DNA from: Gleimia hominis
GTDB lineage: Bacteria; Actinomycetota; Actinomycetes; Actinomycetales; Actinomycetaceae
Assembly (NCBI RefSeq): GCF_002871945.2
Contig: NZ_CP126963.1
Span: 248,001 to 312,000 of the forward strand
Direction: 5' to 3'
DNA: 64,000 bases
The notes beneath the pieces were generated by a model. That model was not told the DNA's origin and made no database searches. It worked only from the letters and a program-made list of their open reading frames with translations. The position numbers were made by a program, and so were the translations under genes. This document shows, in pieces, positions 35,503 through 44,089 of this stretch (position 1 is its first letter; every line of letters starts with the position of its first letter).

Positions 35503-36510
35503 TCATTTCACATACTTATCGATTTCTTCCCGGAGCCGATTCTTAGTCCTCTGCGGCGCCCAAGACACCTCAATCGCGTTCTTCGCTAGGCGGGTGAGCA
35601 TCGCCTCGTCAACCTCATCACTATCTTTAGCGACGCGTTCGAAGCATTCCCCGATGTAACCACCGAAGTACGCGGGATCGTCGGAGTTAACTGTAACCAG
35701 CACACCCTGCTTATCTAGCTCAACCAGCAGTTCCACTTTCGACGTGTCAGACACCCACGTGTTCGAAATCGGGCACGACGTCAAACCAATCCGGTGCTTT
35801 GCCACGTACTGCACAAGCTCCGGGTTCTCCACAATGTTGGTGCCATGGTCGATGCGGTCCACCCGAATGTCTTCAAGTACCTGGCGGATGTGTTCAATAG
35901 ACCCGGGAATGTCCACGTCACAGTGCATGGTCAGCAGGTATCCTTCTGCGCGAGCTCGTTCAAACACTTGCGTGAACTTCTCCGGTGGGTTCCCGTTTTC
36001 ATCCGAATCCAAGCCCACACCCACGATCCATTCTTTGTAAGGGAGGGATTCCAGCAGCGTAGCCATCGCGAACTCAGCTTGGAAATCACGTAAGAAACAC
36101 ATGATTAGCTGGGATGATACACCCAGGTTCCGGTCGGCCTCCAACTGTGCGCGCCGAAGCCCGCTGATCACGTTGTGAAACGACACGCCCCGCGCAGTGT
36201 GTGCTTGAGGGTCAAAAAATACCTCAACATAACGCACATTTTGCTTCGCAGCCCGCCGGAAGTACTCAATAGCCAGCTCGTAAAAATCCTCACTGGTCTG
36301 CAGCACATTCATGCCTTCGTAATAGGCCTCCAAGAACGATGGGAGGTCCGTGAAAGAATACGAATCCCGCACCTCCTGCTCCGTCTTGTGCTTCAGCTCG
36401 ATCCCGTTTCGCTTAGCAAGTTTAAACTTCAAATCCGGCTCCAGCGTGCCCTCAATATGAAGATGCAGCTCAACCTTCGGAAGCCCCGCAATAAACTCTT
36501 TCAACGCCAT
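35503..36510 (-). CDS. Adenosine-deaminase-fold adenine deaminase (Aah1-like)
   Basis: About 335 residues. The zinc motif reads KVELHLHIEGTLEP: Glu-Gly instead of the Asp-Gly of adenosine deaminases, the form associated with adenine deaminases (adenine to hypoxanthine). Other site residues are in FFDPQAHT, HCDVD (zinc His), the RIDHGTNIVE motif and the NSDDPAYF zinc Asp near the C-terminus. The ATG at 36510 has AAAGG eight bases upstream; an in-frame start at 36552 would add 14 residues lacking conservation. It is the last gene of the permease / Ade / deaminase operon, 33 bases after Ade. Two unrelated adenine deaminases in one operon is unusual. Confidence 0.85.
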   Translation of the reverse strand: MALKEFIAGLPKVELHLHIEGTLEPDLKFKLAKRNGIELKHKTEQEVRDSYSFTDLPSFLEAYYEGMNVLQTSEDFYELAIEYFRRAAKQNVRYVEVFFDPQAHTARGVSFHNVISGLRRAQLEADRNLGVSSQLIMCFLRDFQAEFAMATLLESLPYKEWIVGVGLDSDENGNPPEKFTQVFERARAEGYLLTMHCDVDIPGSIEHIRQVLEDIRVDRIDHGTNIVENPELVQYVAKHRIGLTSCPISNTWVSDTSKVELLVELDKQGVLVTVNSDDPAYFGGYIGECFERVAKDSDEVDEAMLTRLAKNAIEVSWAPQRTKNRLREEIDKYVK

Positions 36511-36585
36511 AACACATGCCTTTCTTCTTAAATATTCCTGAGGGAGGAACAACCCCGGGAGAGGAAACGACGCCTCAAAACTCGT

Positions 36586-38337
36586 CTAAACCACAGGGTC
36601 AGTGACCACGAAATTAACGCAGTCAATGAGCCCCAAATCCGTCATCGCCCAATCGGGGATAGCGGTGATAGATAGGAAAAACAGTTGAATGAACGGAAAA
36701 TCGATTGTGGCGCCCAACTGTTCGTGTGCAGCTTTGTCTAGTGCCTGCTCTTGTTCCATCATCTGTTCGGCGGAGATGTCTGCAACAATCCCACCTACGG
36801 GCAGTGGCAAGCTGGCAATAACTTCTCCGTCTAGAACCACTACTTGGCCCCCGCCGATACGTACAACTTCGTTAATTGCCGTCGCCATATCCGCTTGGTT
36901 TGCGCCCGCACACACAATATTGTTGTCGTCGGGCGAAGCAGACGTGGCGATTGCACCGCGTTTAATTCCAAATCCCTGGACGAATGCGACCGGGAGGTTA
37001 CCGGTTTTTCCGTAACGTTCAGCAACTGCGAGCAGTAGCGTGTCTTGGTCTGGATCAGGTTGCACGATACCGTTCACAACCTGCAGATCAACCTGGTTCC
37101 CGCGGCGTTTAAAAGCCACCCCAGTGGACAGCTCAATCGTGCGCACCCTCGCGGTTTTCCCCTGCGCTTTTACACACAACCGATCGGGGTCGACCTGCCC
37201 CAAGTGGAACGTGTCAGACACTGCTGCGCTGCGCTCCGGAGGCGTGGGCGCGTGCACCGGTTTACCATTTCGCGCCACAATCTTGCCGCCTTTGATTACC
37301 GTATGAGGGCGGAAGTCCTCAAGCGAATCAACAAATAAAATATCTGCGTAGCGGCCCGGGGCAATAGAACCAATCAAATGGTCCAGCCGATACATGCGAG
37401 CAGTATTCACAGTCGCCATCTGCACCGCTTCAATAGGGGAAACGCCCTGTTCAATCGCCAACCGAACCACATAATCCAGGTGCCCGCGCCCGAGAATATC
37501 TGTGGCGGTAACATCGTCCGTGCAGAACCCGACGCGATGTGAAGGCGCACCCATTTCGGTAACCAGCTTGATGTTTTCTTTCAACATGGGTGCGGCAGTG
37601 GATTCGCGGATGATGATGTTGATGCCGTTGCGCATCTTTTCCAGCTCTTCCTCTGGGGAATACGATTCGTGGCATAGGGCAACTCCGGCGGCTGCGTACC
37701 CTGCGGTGCGGCGCGCATCTACCAGCGGCGCGCATCCGAACGGTTGCAAACGATTCTTTGCTCCGAGCGCGATCGCCTCCAAAGCCTCCTCATCTTCCTG
37801 CTCTACGAACTCTTGCACGGTTTCCCACAGGCCAACGCACTCCGGCATCTGTTGCGCTTGTTTGTGTTCGGCAACCGCAAACCGGTGGCCCACGTTAGAT
37901 TCCGGTACCGTGTAAGGCGCTTTCGCTGGGGCGCCCCACCACACGCGCATAGCCGATTCGCGTGCTTCTGCGAGGAATTCCTTAACGCCCTCCAAACCGG
38001 CCACAACCAGGATCTGATCGAGCCCCGACACTACCGAAGTGGTGCCGTAGCGGGACACTAAATCTGCAAACATGGTTACGGATAGTTTCGAGCACTCCAC
38101 GTGCAAGTGCCCGTCAATGAGGCCAGGTGTCATGAGTGACCCGTGGGCGTCGATGATTTCAGTATCCGGCCCGGTTTGCGCACTCACGTCACCCACCGCG
38201 GCCACACGCCCATCCGCGATCGCCACGTCTGCTGGGTAGATTTCACCAGTCAGGACGTTCACAAGTTTTCCGTTTTTGATTACCGTGTCTGCATGCGCGC
38301 GTGCGTATCCGACGTCTAAAAGGTGGCGGTTAAGCAT
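36586..38337 (-). CDS. ade: Adenine deaminase, Ade (amidohydrolase) family
   Basis: 583 residues, the normal length for bacterial Ade, a manganese/iron amidohydrolase converting adenine to hypoxanthine and ammonia. The N-terminal amidohydrolase region shows MTPGLIDGHLHVECSKLS with the metal His pair, the mid-barrel ALCHESYSPEE, and VGFCTDDVTATDILGRGHLDYVV; the C-terminal region has GFGIKRGAIATSASPDDNNIVCAG and GGQVVVLDGEVIASLPLPVGG. Its start overlaps the stop of the permease gene by eight bases, so the two are translationally coupled. Confidence 0.92.
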   Translation of the reverse strand: MLNRHLLDVGYARAHADTVIKNGKLVNVLTGEIYPADVAIADGRVAAVGDVSAQTGPDTEIIDAHGSLMTPGLIDGHLHVECSKLSVTMFADLVSRYGTTSVVSGLDQILVVAGLEGVKEFLAEARESAMRVWWGAPAKAPYTVPESNVGHRFAVAEHKQAQQMPECVGLWETVQEFVEQEDEEALEAIALGAKNRLQPFGCAPLVDARRTAGYAAAGVALCHESYSPEEELEKMRNGINIIIRESTAAPMLKENIKLVTEMGAPSHRVGFCTDDVTATDILGRGHLDYVVRLAIEQGVSPIEAVQMATVNTARMYRLDHLIGSIAPGRYADILFVDSLEDFRPHTVIKGGKIVARNGKPVHAPTPPERSAAVSDTFHLGQVDPDRLCVKAQGKTARVRTIELSTGVAFKRRGNQVDLQVVNGIVQPDPDQDTLLLAVAERYGKTGNLPVAFVQGFGIKRGAIATSASPDDNNIVCAGANQADMATAINEVVRIGGGQVVVLDGEVIASLPLPVGGIVADISAEQMMEQEQALDKAAHEQLGATIDFPFIQLFFLSITAIPDWAMTDLGLIDCVNFVVTDPVV

Positions 38338-39715
38338 AAGTTACGCTCCTTAGTTTTGTTCGATGGGTTGTGTAGTAGATGAATGAGGCTGTGGCCGCGC
38401 CCGTAATGATGCTTAAGTCGGGTGCTAGTAGCGGGTTGTCTGGAGAGAGCGAGGCAGTGAGGGGCCCTACGAAAGAACCGGAGTTCGAGAATAGATACGC
38501 CATCAGCATTCCTGCTGCGAGCGCCAAACATCCGGGTGTGTCTACGCTGCGGGACCCGTGCAGGTCGGTGAAATCCCGTGTCTGGTACGTGCCGGAACGC
38601 AAGAAGAAATCAGTTAGGTTTATTGCTACCCAGGGAGCGAGCCAGATACTCAGTGAGGACAGGAAAACATTTAAGAACTCGTAGAAGCTCGCTTGGGACA
38701 CTGCGATTACGGTGATCACGATGGCTATGAGTGAGTCCGTAATCACGATCAGCATGCGTGGGGCTTGGATTCCCGCGGTTTGTAGATTGAGGCTGGATGA
38801 ATACAGGTTCGTGGAGTTTTGGATCATCAGCCCCGCAATCACCAGAAGATAAAACGGGAACACGAATGCGTTCGGCAGCACAGTTGGAAGAGCTAGCGGG
38901 TTTGTGACATCCACGTTAGCGGAAACAGTGACGGTCGCTAGCCCCGCCCCTAGAGTTTGTAGCAGAATATAGGGCAATAGCCCGCCCATCGTTGCCCATA
39001 ATGCGACGGCGCGTGAGTCGGTGTTCTTTGGCAGGTACCGAGAGAAATTCGCGCCTGAAGGTGCGTACGACAGACCTCCAGAAACCATGACGAGGGCCGT
39101 GGCCGAAATGAAACTGAACCAAGAGAATCCAGCGCCACCCTCAGAAACGTTCATCTGCGGAATAATTACGACGGCAAGTGCAATGAATACAACCACAAAA
39201 ATCCATGTCGCGTATTTTTGCGCGGCCATCAGCAGGCGGTGTCCGAAAAAGGGGATGAGCGCTTGAACCGCCCCCAGCGCAATAATCATCCCTATGCGGA
39301 TTGCTGCATTCATATTTACGCCCGCGCCCGTGAGGATCCCGTCGGCTGCGTAGTAAATGAGGATGAGCCCACCGGCTTCGAAACCGATGAGCATAAGCCA
39401 GGAAAGTACCGCGTTTACGCGTGCCCCTACTGTTCCCAATGCGGCGCGGGAAATAGTTATAGATGTGGTTCCTGTGCGCGGACCTTGCAGTGAGGTGAGG
39501 CCCAGGAGGGGGTAGGCAAGTGCGTTGCCTACGATGATTGCGACTAGTGCTTGGAAAAATGAGAGCTGGAAAACTACTACCAGCATCGCCCCGTAGGTCA
39601 GAGTGAAAATGTTAGTGGTGGTTCCAGCCCACACGAAAAATAACCCCGAGGGTTTTCCATATCGATTTTGATTAGGGATCTGATCAATCCCCGTTTTTTC
39701 AACGTAGCCCGACAA
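38330..39715 (-). CDS. Purine/cytosine permease, NCS1 family
   Basis: About 461 residues and twelve predicted helices. NCS1 proteins import nucleobases with protons or sodium. Typical segments are NRYGKPSGLFFVWAGTTTNI at the start, LTSLQGPRTGTTSITISRAA in helix 3 and SGGLSYAPSGANFSRYLP mid-protein. The TTG start is chosen because AAGGAG lies five bases upstream; starting at ATG 39751 would place the ribosome site inside the gene and take in a terminator-like hairpin. It is first in the operon with two adenine deaminases, so adenine is the probable substrate. Confidence 0.9.
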   Translation of the reverse strand: MSGYVEKTGIDQIPNQNRYGKPSGLFFVWAGTTTNIFTLTYGAMLVVVFQLSFFQALVAIIVGNALAYPLLGLTSLQGPRTGTTSITISRAALGTVGARVNAVLSWLMLIGFEAGGLILIYYAADGILTGAGVNMNAAIRIGMIIALGAVQALIPFFGHRLLMAAQKYATWIFVVVFIALAVVIIPQMNVSEGGAGFSWFSFISATALVMVSGGLSYAPSGANFSRYLPKNTDSRAVALWATMGGLLPYILLQTLGAGLATVTVSANVDVTNPLALPTVLPNAFVFPFYLLVIAGLMIQNSTNLYSSSLNLQTAGIQAPRMLIVITDSLIAIVITVIAVSQASFYEFLNVFLSSLSIWLAPWVAINLTDFFLRSGTYQTRDFTDLHGSRSVDTPGCLALAAGMLMAYLFSNSGSFVGPLTASLSPDNPLLAPDLSIITGAATASFIYYTTHRTKLRSVTYA

Positions 39716-39727
39716 GTTGTCTCCTTG

Positions 39728-39768
39728 AAAAACTAAGGTGCCCAGCATCACCTGGGTTGAGGCACCTT
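39728..39768 (-). terminator. Terminator-like hairpin in the leader of the adenine operon
   Basis: On the minus strand AAGGTGCC (39768-39761) pairs with GGCACCTT (39742-39735); inner bases CCCAG and CTGGG can pair as well. The stem is followed by AGTTTTTC, then by the permease ribosome site. An intrinsic terminator placed right before the first gene suggests attenuation, or a terminator of an unseen small transcript. No known purine riboswitch fold was recognised upstream. Confidence 0.5.
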
Positions 39769-39874
39769 CAACGTTACCGCCCTAAAACGGAAACAACCAA
39801 AACGCGCTACCAAAGGCTAGGTTTACGGCCTTATGTCACTGGATGAAAAGCTGTTAGTAGAACACGGGGAAAGC

Positions 39875-39955
39875 TGCTAGCTAGTAGAAGCCTGCTAGCT
39901 AGAATAAACACGTCTGCTTGTAGGAGAAGCAAGGCTGTTTGTAGGAGAAGCAGCA
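39875..39955. repeat. Two short direct-repeat pairs upstream of the adenine operon
   Basis: TGCTAGCTAG occurs at 39875 and 39893 (period 18). A 21-bp unit occurs at 39914-39934 and 39935-39955, sharing TTGTAGGAGAAGCA. They lie in the 264-base gap between the permease start and the DUF1801 gene stop. They could be binding sites or simple duplications. Confidence 0.6.
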
Positions 39956-39979
39956 CCTGGATCGGGCTAGGTACTCAAA

Positions 39980-40366
39980 TCATTTAGATTTACGCCAGAA
40001 TGTTGTACACCCCTGCTTGTCTTGCATGTTGAACTCAATGAGGCGGCCGAGCAGGTCAAAATCAAACGGTTTAGCCCAAGGTTGGCGCACAAACATTTTC
40101 CCGTGATCAACCCCCCGGGCTTCGAACTCGTCTTCAAAATGTAGAATCCCCGCCCGTTCCGGAGCGATCGCCATGTGTTTCTTAGCGGCCGAAAACCCCA
40201 CGATGAACGTGCCATCCATCGTAAACATGGGTTGGCTCCACGCGATCCGCATCTGCAACGTGGGGTAGTGGCTTTCAACCCACTGCAGTACCTCCACCAT
40301 GCGGGCACGATGATCCTCATGATCAATAGTGGCTAAAAACTCTTCTAACGTTTTCAATGCTGGCAT
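39980..40366 (-). CDS. DUF1801 / YdhG-like small protein
   Basis: 128 residues from the chosen start MPALKTLEEFLATIDH. The family (DUF1801; YdhG, distant frataxin-like fold) shows RIAWSQPMFTMDGTFIVGFSAAKKHMAIAP and a C-terminal WAKPFDFDLLGRLIEFN. Some members were proposed as iron chaperones, but the role is not established. The start is set at ATG 40366 because a perfect TATAAT lies six bases upstream, implying a leaderless mRNA; a start at 40411 would lie upstream of that promoter. Confidence 0.78.
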   Translation of the reverse strand: MPALKTLEEFLATIDHEDHRARMVEVLQWVESHYPTLQMRIAWSQPMFTMDGTFIVGFSAAKKHMAIAPERAGILHFEDEFEARGVDHGKMFVRQPWAKPFDFDLLGRLIEFNMQDKQGCTTFWRKSK

Positions 40367-40372
40367 GGGAAG

Positions 40373-40378
40373 ATTATA
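40373..40378 (-). promoter_or_regulatory. -10 box TATAAT of leaderless DUF1801 gene
   Basis: A consensus TATAAT on the minus strand, six bases from the ATG at 40366-40364, with no ribosome site between. This is the clearest of five similar cases in the window. Confidence 0.55.
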
Positions 40379-40447
40379 TGCACGCCCTAAGCGAAACGGC
40401 GCGCATCCCACAGGATCCGCTAAGCGTTATCTGCAAAGATAGTTCCT

Positions 40448-41266
40448 ATGAGTGGAAATATTAGTGTTAAAGGCCTCGCAGCGGGCCTCCTGCCTCAACT
40501 GCCAACCGGCACGGAAGTGGCGTCATACCGCACCTACCCGCAAGCCCAAGCCGCAGTCGACAAAATCTCTGACATGGACATAGACGTCCGTGGCGTCACC
40601 ATCGTAGGTACGGACCTGCGGCAAGTGGAACGCGTAACCGGCAGACTCACCATCTGGAAAGTGCTCGGCCGGGCCGCCCTGTCGGGAATCTGGATGGGCC
40701 TGCTGTTCTCCCTGCTCATCTACCTGTGGATGCCGAACCGCACCCCACTGATACTCGTCGCTGGCATTGCTCTGGGTGTGATCTTCTACACCGCAATGTC
40801 CGTAATTCCCTACCTACTATCAAGAGGGAAACGGGATTTCACGTCCGTAACCCAAATCGTTGCGGGCCGCTACATGCTACTCGCCACCATTGAGGCCGGG
40901 CGGATCCGCGAAGTACTCGCGGACTCACCCGGAAACCTCACTCGCGAACCAGAACCGGAACCTGCCACGCAAACTGGGCCAACCGCGTTCGGATCCAGGC
41001 CCGACGAACAACCCCGCTACGGCGTGCGGTTGAGCGACGCGCAAAAAGCGGCGCAGCGAGACACGGCGCAGCAACCCGCAGGACAACCGAACACTTGGCA
41101 ACAACACGGTGCGCAGCAACCAGAATCAACTGCCCCGCAGCATCACCACCCCAGGCACGCAAAACCCGCGGACGAGTCTGAACCACCAACCCAGTCGGGC
41201 ATCGACTCCGCCGCTTCGGCCACAGAGCCGGCAGAACCCACAGAGCCCGCGTCTGAGCGTGATTAA
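40448..41266 (+). CDS. Membrane protein with general-stress-protein 17M-like N-terminus
   Basis: 272 residues. Residues 20-60 (EVASYRTYPQAQAAVDKISD, VTIVGTDLRQVERVTG) resemble the YflT/general stress protein 17M domain common in actinobacteria; two transmembrane segments follow at about 75-120; the C-terminal third is Gln/Pro/Glu/Ala-rich and probably disordered. The function is unknown. Its last four bases overlap the end of the convergent aminopeptidase gene, so there is no terminator between them. Confidence 0.7.
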   Translation: MSGNISVKGLAAGLLPQLPTGTEVASYRTYPQAQAAVDKISDMDIDVRGVTIVGTDLRQVERVTGRLTIWKVLGRAALSGIWMGLLFSLLIYLWMPNRTPLILVAGIALGVIFYTAMSVIPYLLSRGKRDFTSVTQIVAGRYMLLATIEAGRIREVLADSPGNLTREPEPEPATQTGPTAFGSRPDEQPRYGVRLSDAQKAAQRDTAQQPAGQPNTWQQHGAQQPESTAPQHHHPRHAKPADESEPPTQSGIDSAASATEPAEPTEPASERD

Positions 41267-42780
41267 CGAGCTTGCACCTGAGCTATCCACTGCTCCACGT
41301 CTGCAACAGTGCGGGGAATATCTTCCGAGATGCGGCGCACGGACCCGTCCTCATTAACCAAGATGTCGTCTTCAATACGCACCCCGATCCCACGGAACTC
41401 CTCAGGCACTAAAAGGTCATCGGCACGGAAATAAAGCCCCGGCTCAATCGTGAAGCACATCCCAGGCTTCAAAACCGCATCCAAATACATTTCCCGCCGG
41501 GCCTGCGCGCAATCATGCACATCCAACCCCAAGTGGTGCGAAGTGCCATGTGGCATCCACCGGCGGTGCTGCTGCCCAGAAACCGACAGGGACTCCTCAG
41601 CAGACACGGGCAATACCCCCCAGTTCTCCAAATGATTCGCCAACACTTCCATGGCGGCCGTGTGAATATCACGGAACCGACAACCCGGTTCCTGCGCCCG
41701 AGCTAAAGCCGCTTCACAAGCGTCTAAAACCGCCTCATAAACCTGCCGCTGCGGCCCCGTAAACGTCCCATCAACCGGCAACGTGCGGGTAATATCCGCG
41801 GTGTAAAGCGAATCCAACTCCACTCCCGCATCCACCAGCACCAAATCACCCTTGCGAACCGGCCCGTCATTATCAATCCAATGCAACGTATTCGCATGGT
41901 TCCCAGCCGCCGCAATCGTGTCGTACCCCAGGCCATTACCTTCCTCGCGGGCACGAGCTCCAAACGCGCCCTCCAACACGCGTTCTCCACGACGGTGCTC
42001 CGCCGCGCGGGGCAGTGAGCGGATAATCTCCTCAAACCCCTCCTTCGTAACCTGAACAGCCCGCTCCATCTCCCGCACCTCAAACGCGTCTTTAATAAGA
42101 CGGATTTCCGACAGGTGCTCCAACAACTCATCGTCAATCTTCTGCGCGTCCGCACCGTGCGGCAAACCAGCCTGCTGTCGAACCTCATTAACCAGCTGAG
42201 TCACATTCGCATCCGCCTGCGCAACCACCCGCACTGGAACCTGCCCTGCATCCTTCGCGATCCCATCGCGCAACGTGTCAATATGAGCGCACCGCAGCCC
42301 CGTCATCTGCTCCATCTCTTGCAGTGACGGTCGCGCGCCCACCCAGAACTCGCCGTAACGCGGATCCGCATAAAACTCCTCCGACGACCTTGCCGCCCGA
42401 GGTTTAAAGTACAACACCGCCTCATGACCCTCATCAGTTGGATGCAGCACCAGCACCGAATCGGGTTCCAACTCGCCCTCAAGCCCCGTCAAATGAGCGA
42501 ACGCAGAATGCGCGCGAAACCGGTAGTCACAATCATTGTTCCGCACCTTCAAACCACCCGCTGGGATCACTAGGCGCTCACCCGTGAACGGTTCGCCCGC
42601 TTTCTCATGACGAGCCGGCAAATAGTCCGCCACCTCCTGGCGGCCGCGCGGCGCCGGCCGCTCCCCCCAACCGGACCCAATGAACTCCCGGAAAGCTTGC
42701 GAATCGGGGCGGCGAGACCGATTCTCCCCACGGTTCGCCATGGACTGCTCAACATTTTTCTCTTCACTCATAGGGCCCAT
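41263..42780 (-). CDS. pepP: Xaa-Pro aminopeptidase, M24B (PepP)
   Basis: 505 residues from the chosen start. The enzyme releases N-terminal residues before proline. The creatinase N-terminal domain covers about 60-235; the pita-bread catalytic domain shows LVDAGVELDSLYTADITRT (metal Asp residues), HGTSHHLGLDVHD (metal His) and FTIEPGLYF plus GVRIEDDILV (metal Glu residues). ATG 42780 has GGAGG seven bases upstream; longer readings run into the neighbouring frame. Its ribosome site lies within the end of the HIT-2TM gene (gap of four bases), so the two were one transcription unit before an insertion truncated the upstream gene. Confidence 0.9.
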   Translation of the reverse strand: MGPMSEEKNVEQSMANRGENRSRRPDSQAFREFIGSGWGERPAPRGRQEVADYLPARHEKAGEPFTGERLVIPAGGLKVRNNDCDYRFRAHSAFAHLTGLEGELEPDSVLVLHPTDEGHEAVLYFKPRAARSSEEFYADPRYGEFWVGARPSLQEMEQMTGLRCAHIDTLRDGIAKDAGQVPVRVVAQADANVTQLVNEVRQQAGLPHGADAQKIDDELLEHLSEIRLIKDAFEVREMERAVQVTKEGFEEIIRSLPRAAEHRRGERVLEGAFGARAREEGNGLGYDTIAAAGNHANTLHWIDNDGPVRKGDLVLVDAGVELDSLYTADITRTLPVDGTFTGPQRQVYEAVLDACEAALARAQEPGCRFRDIHTAAMEVLANHLENWGVLPVSAEESLSVSGQQHRRWMPHGTSHHLGLDVHDCAQARREMYLDAVLKPGMCFTIEPGLYFRADDLLVPEEFRGIGVRIEDDILVNEDGSVRRISEDIPRTVADVEQWIAQVQAR

Positions 42781-42784
42781 TGTG

Positions 42785-43388
42785 TCACCTCCCACGCCGG
42801 CCGCGTAGACCGATGCGCATAGTGGAAAACGTTGGACTAAGACGTTGATACAAAATAAGACTGTGCGCGAGTGTGTGCTCGCCGCGTGAAATGGCACGGT
42901 AACGCGGGAAACTGTGGTCGATGGCCGGTGCTGCGGGTTTCTCACTTGAGGATGTAGCCACTTGATCGTACAAACGACGGTATTGACGTTCAGTCGCGAG
43001 ATAGCCAGTATCAATGAAGGAGAGAAGTAACGCAGCACCGATACCGAGAAGCGTGACTTCCTGTGAATGATTGACGGCGGCAAAGCTATAAGCGGTGGTC
43101 ACGATAGGCAGAAGCCAGCTCTTAGCCCGTGCAGAAGATTCCGCTATTCGTGAGATGATCGATTGGATGAACGATAGATGTTGGTGCGGCTCCTCTTCTG
43201 AAGGTCGGTTTACTACAGAGGTGACTGCTCTTAGTTTGGCTAGAGTTTCGTCTAGCTCTGCTGGTGATGAATCAGTGCCTTCTGGCCAAAAGTCTGGGAT
43301 TCTGTCATCTTTCCAGCGTGGAACGACGTGCACATGTACATGCGGTACTGTTGGGTCTGCTGTGGGTTTGGTTGACTGTTTTCCTGTT
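42785..43388 (-). pseudogene. HIT-family hydrolase fused to a two-TM domain, N-terminus lost
   Basis: The frame reads STKPTADPTVPHVHVHVVPR, containing the HIT triad motif HxHxH, then WKDDRIPDFWPEG and a helical stretch to about residue 55. Downstream come LSFIQSIISRIAESSARAKSW, two transmembrane segments and ATERQYRRLYDQV, resembling widespread stand-alone 2TM proteins of unknown role with an N-terminal FIQ.VI.RMA motif. The roughly 100 residues that should precede the HIT motif are absent: a stop codon inside the insertion-sequence end lies 21 codons upstream of the GTG in the motif. A truncated product starting at that GTG is possible but would lack most of the HIT fold. Confidence 0.7.
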
Positions 43389-43393
43389 TGTTT

Positions 43394-43795
43394 TTAGACC
43401 GCGTGTGGTGCGGCCGGTCTCATGATTGTCTCATATTCGATGGGTGTTAATTATCCGAGAGCTCTTTGACGGCGCTTACGGTGGTATGCCCGCTCGATCC
43501 AGTGGGTGATCGCTACAGATAGCTCATTCCGACTAGTCCAGACCTTCCGATCTAGAACATTCTTTTGCAACAGCGGGAAAAACGACTCCATCGCAGCGTT
43601 ATCCCCGCACGCCCCGACCCTACCCATGGAACCTTTGGCCTCACATACAGCTTCCCCGCACTCTCGAGCACTGAGGCGATTCTTTGTCTACCGATAGAAA
43701 GCCTGACGAGAAAAACCTAACACCAGAGTCGCGACCTGGAGGGGTGCCCTCCCCTGAGCGATTAGTGCTTCCACGGTCGGGTAGATAATCTTGGG
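43394..43795 (-). pseudogene. IS3-family transposase orfB, internally deleted and interrupted
   Basis: The minus strand reads PKIIYPTVEALIAQG and LVLGFSRQAFYR then a stop, which is the start of an IS3 orfB; it continues directly into EAKGSMGRVGACGDNAAMES and RAYHRKRRQRALG, stop, LTPIEYETI, which is the end of the integrase core. About 170 central residues, including two of the DDE acids, are missing. Two in-frame stops (after FYR and after RALG) also break it. Confidence 0.8.
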
Positions 43796-44073
43796 CGAAT
43801 CACCTCCTGAGAAAGATAAGCCGCCGCAGCTGGCAATACCTCATTTTCCATTTCCAGCTCACGAATCCGCTTCAACGCTGCCCGCATCAGTTTAACTGTC
43901 TCTGGATCGCTTGACGGGTTTATTCCGTGAGATACCAGACGCGCATCCATGACCCATTTTTGAAGCCAGGAACGCAAGACCCCCAGATCGGCACACACCT
44001 GGCACCTACCCATCCCCGATTCCACCAGTGCCACAGCATCTGCTTTGAACTGATCACTATAAGCCTTCGGCAT
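43762..44073 (-). CDS. IS3-family transposase orfA (HTH protein), remnant
   Basis: 103 residues. MPKAYSDQFKADAVALVESG, DLGVLRSWLQKWVMDA and the leucine-zipper-like LMRAALKRIRELEMENEVL are the classic IS3 OrfA pattern (helix-turn-helix plus coiled coil). It may still be translated, but with orfB deleted it cannot support transposition. Upstream it is joined to IS1249-type sequence rather than to its own left end. Confidence 0.8.
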   Translation of the reverse strand: MPKAYSDQFKADAVALVESGMGRCQVCADLGVLRSWLQKWVMDARLVSHGINPSSDPETVKLMRAALKRIRELEMENEVLPAAAAYLSQEVIRPRLSTRPWKH

Positions 44074-44089
44074 GACCAACATCCTCCCT

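Noticed and set aside
39716..39979. Known purine riboswitch upstream of the adenine operon
   Set aside because: I could not find the conserved loop-loop and junction sequences of the purine aptamer; only a terminator-like hairpin and short repeats are visible.
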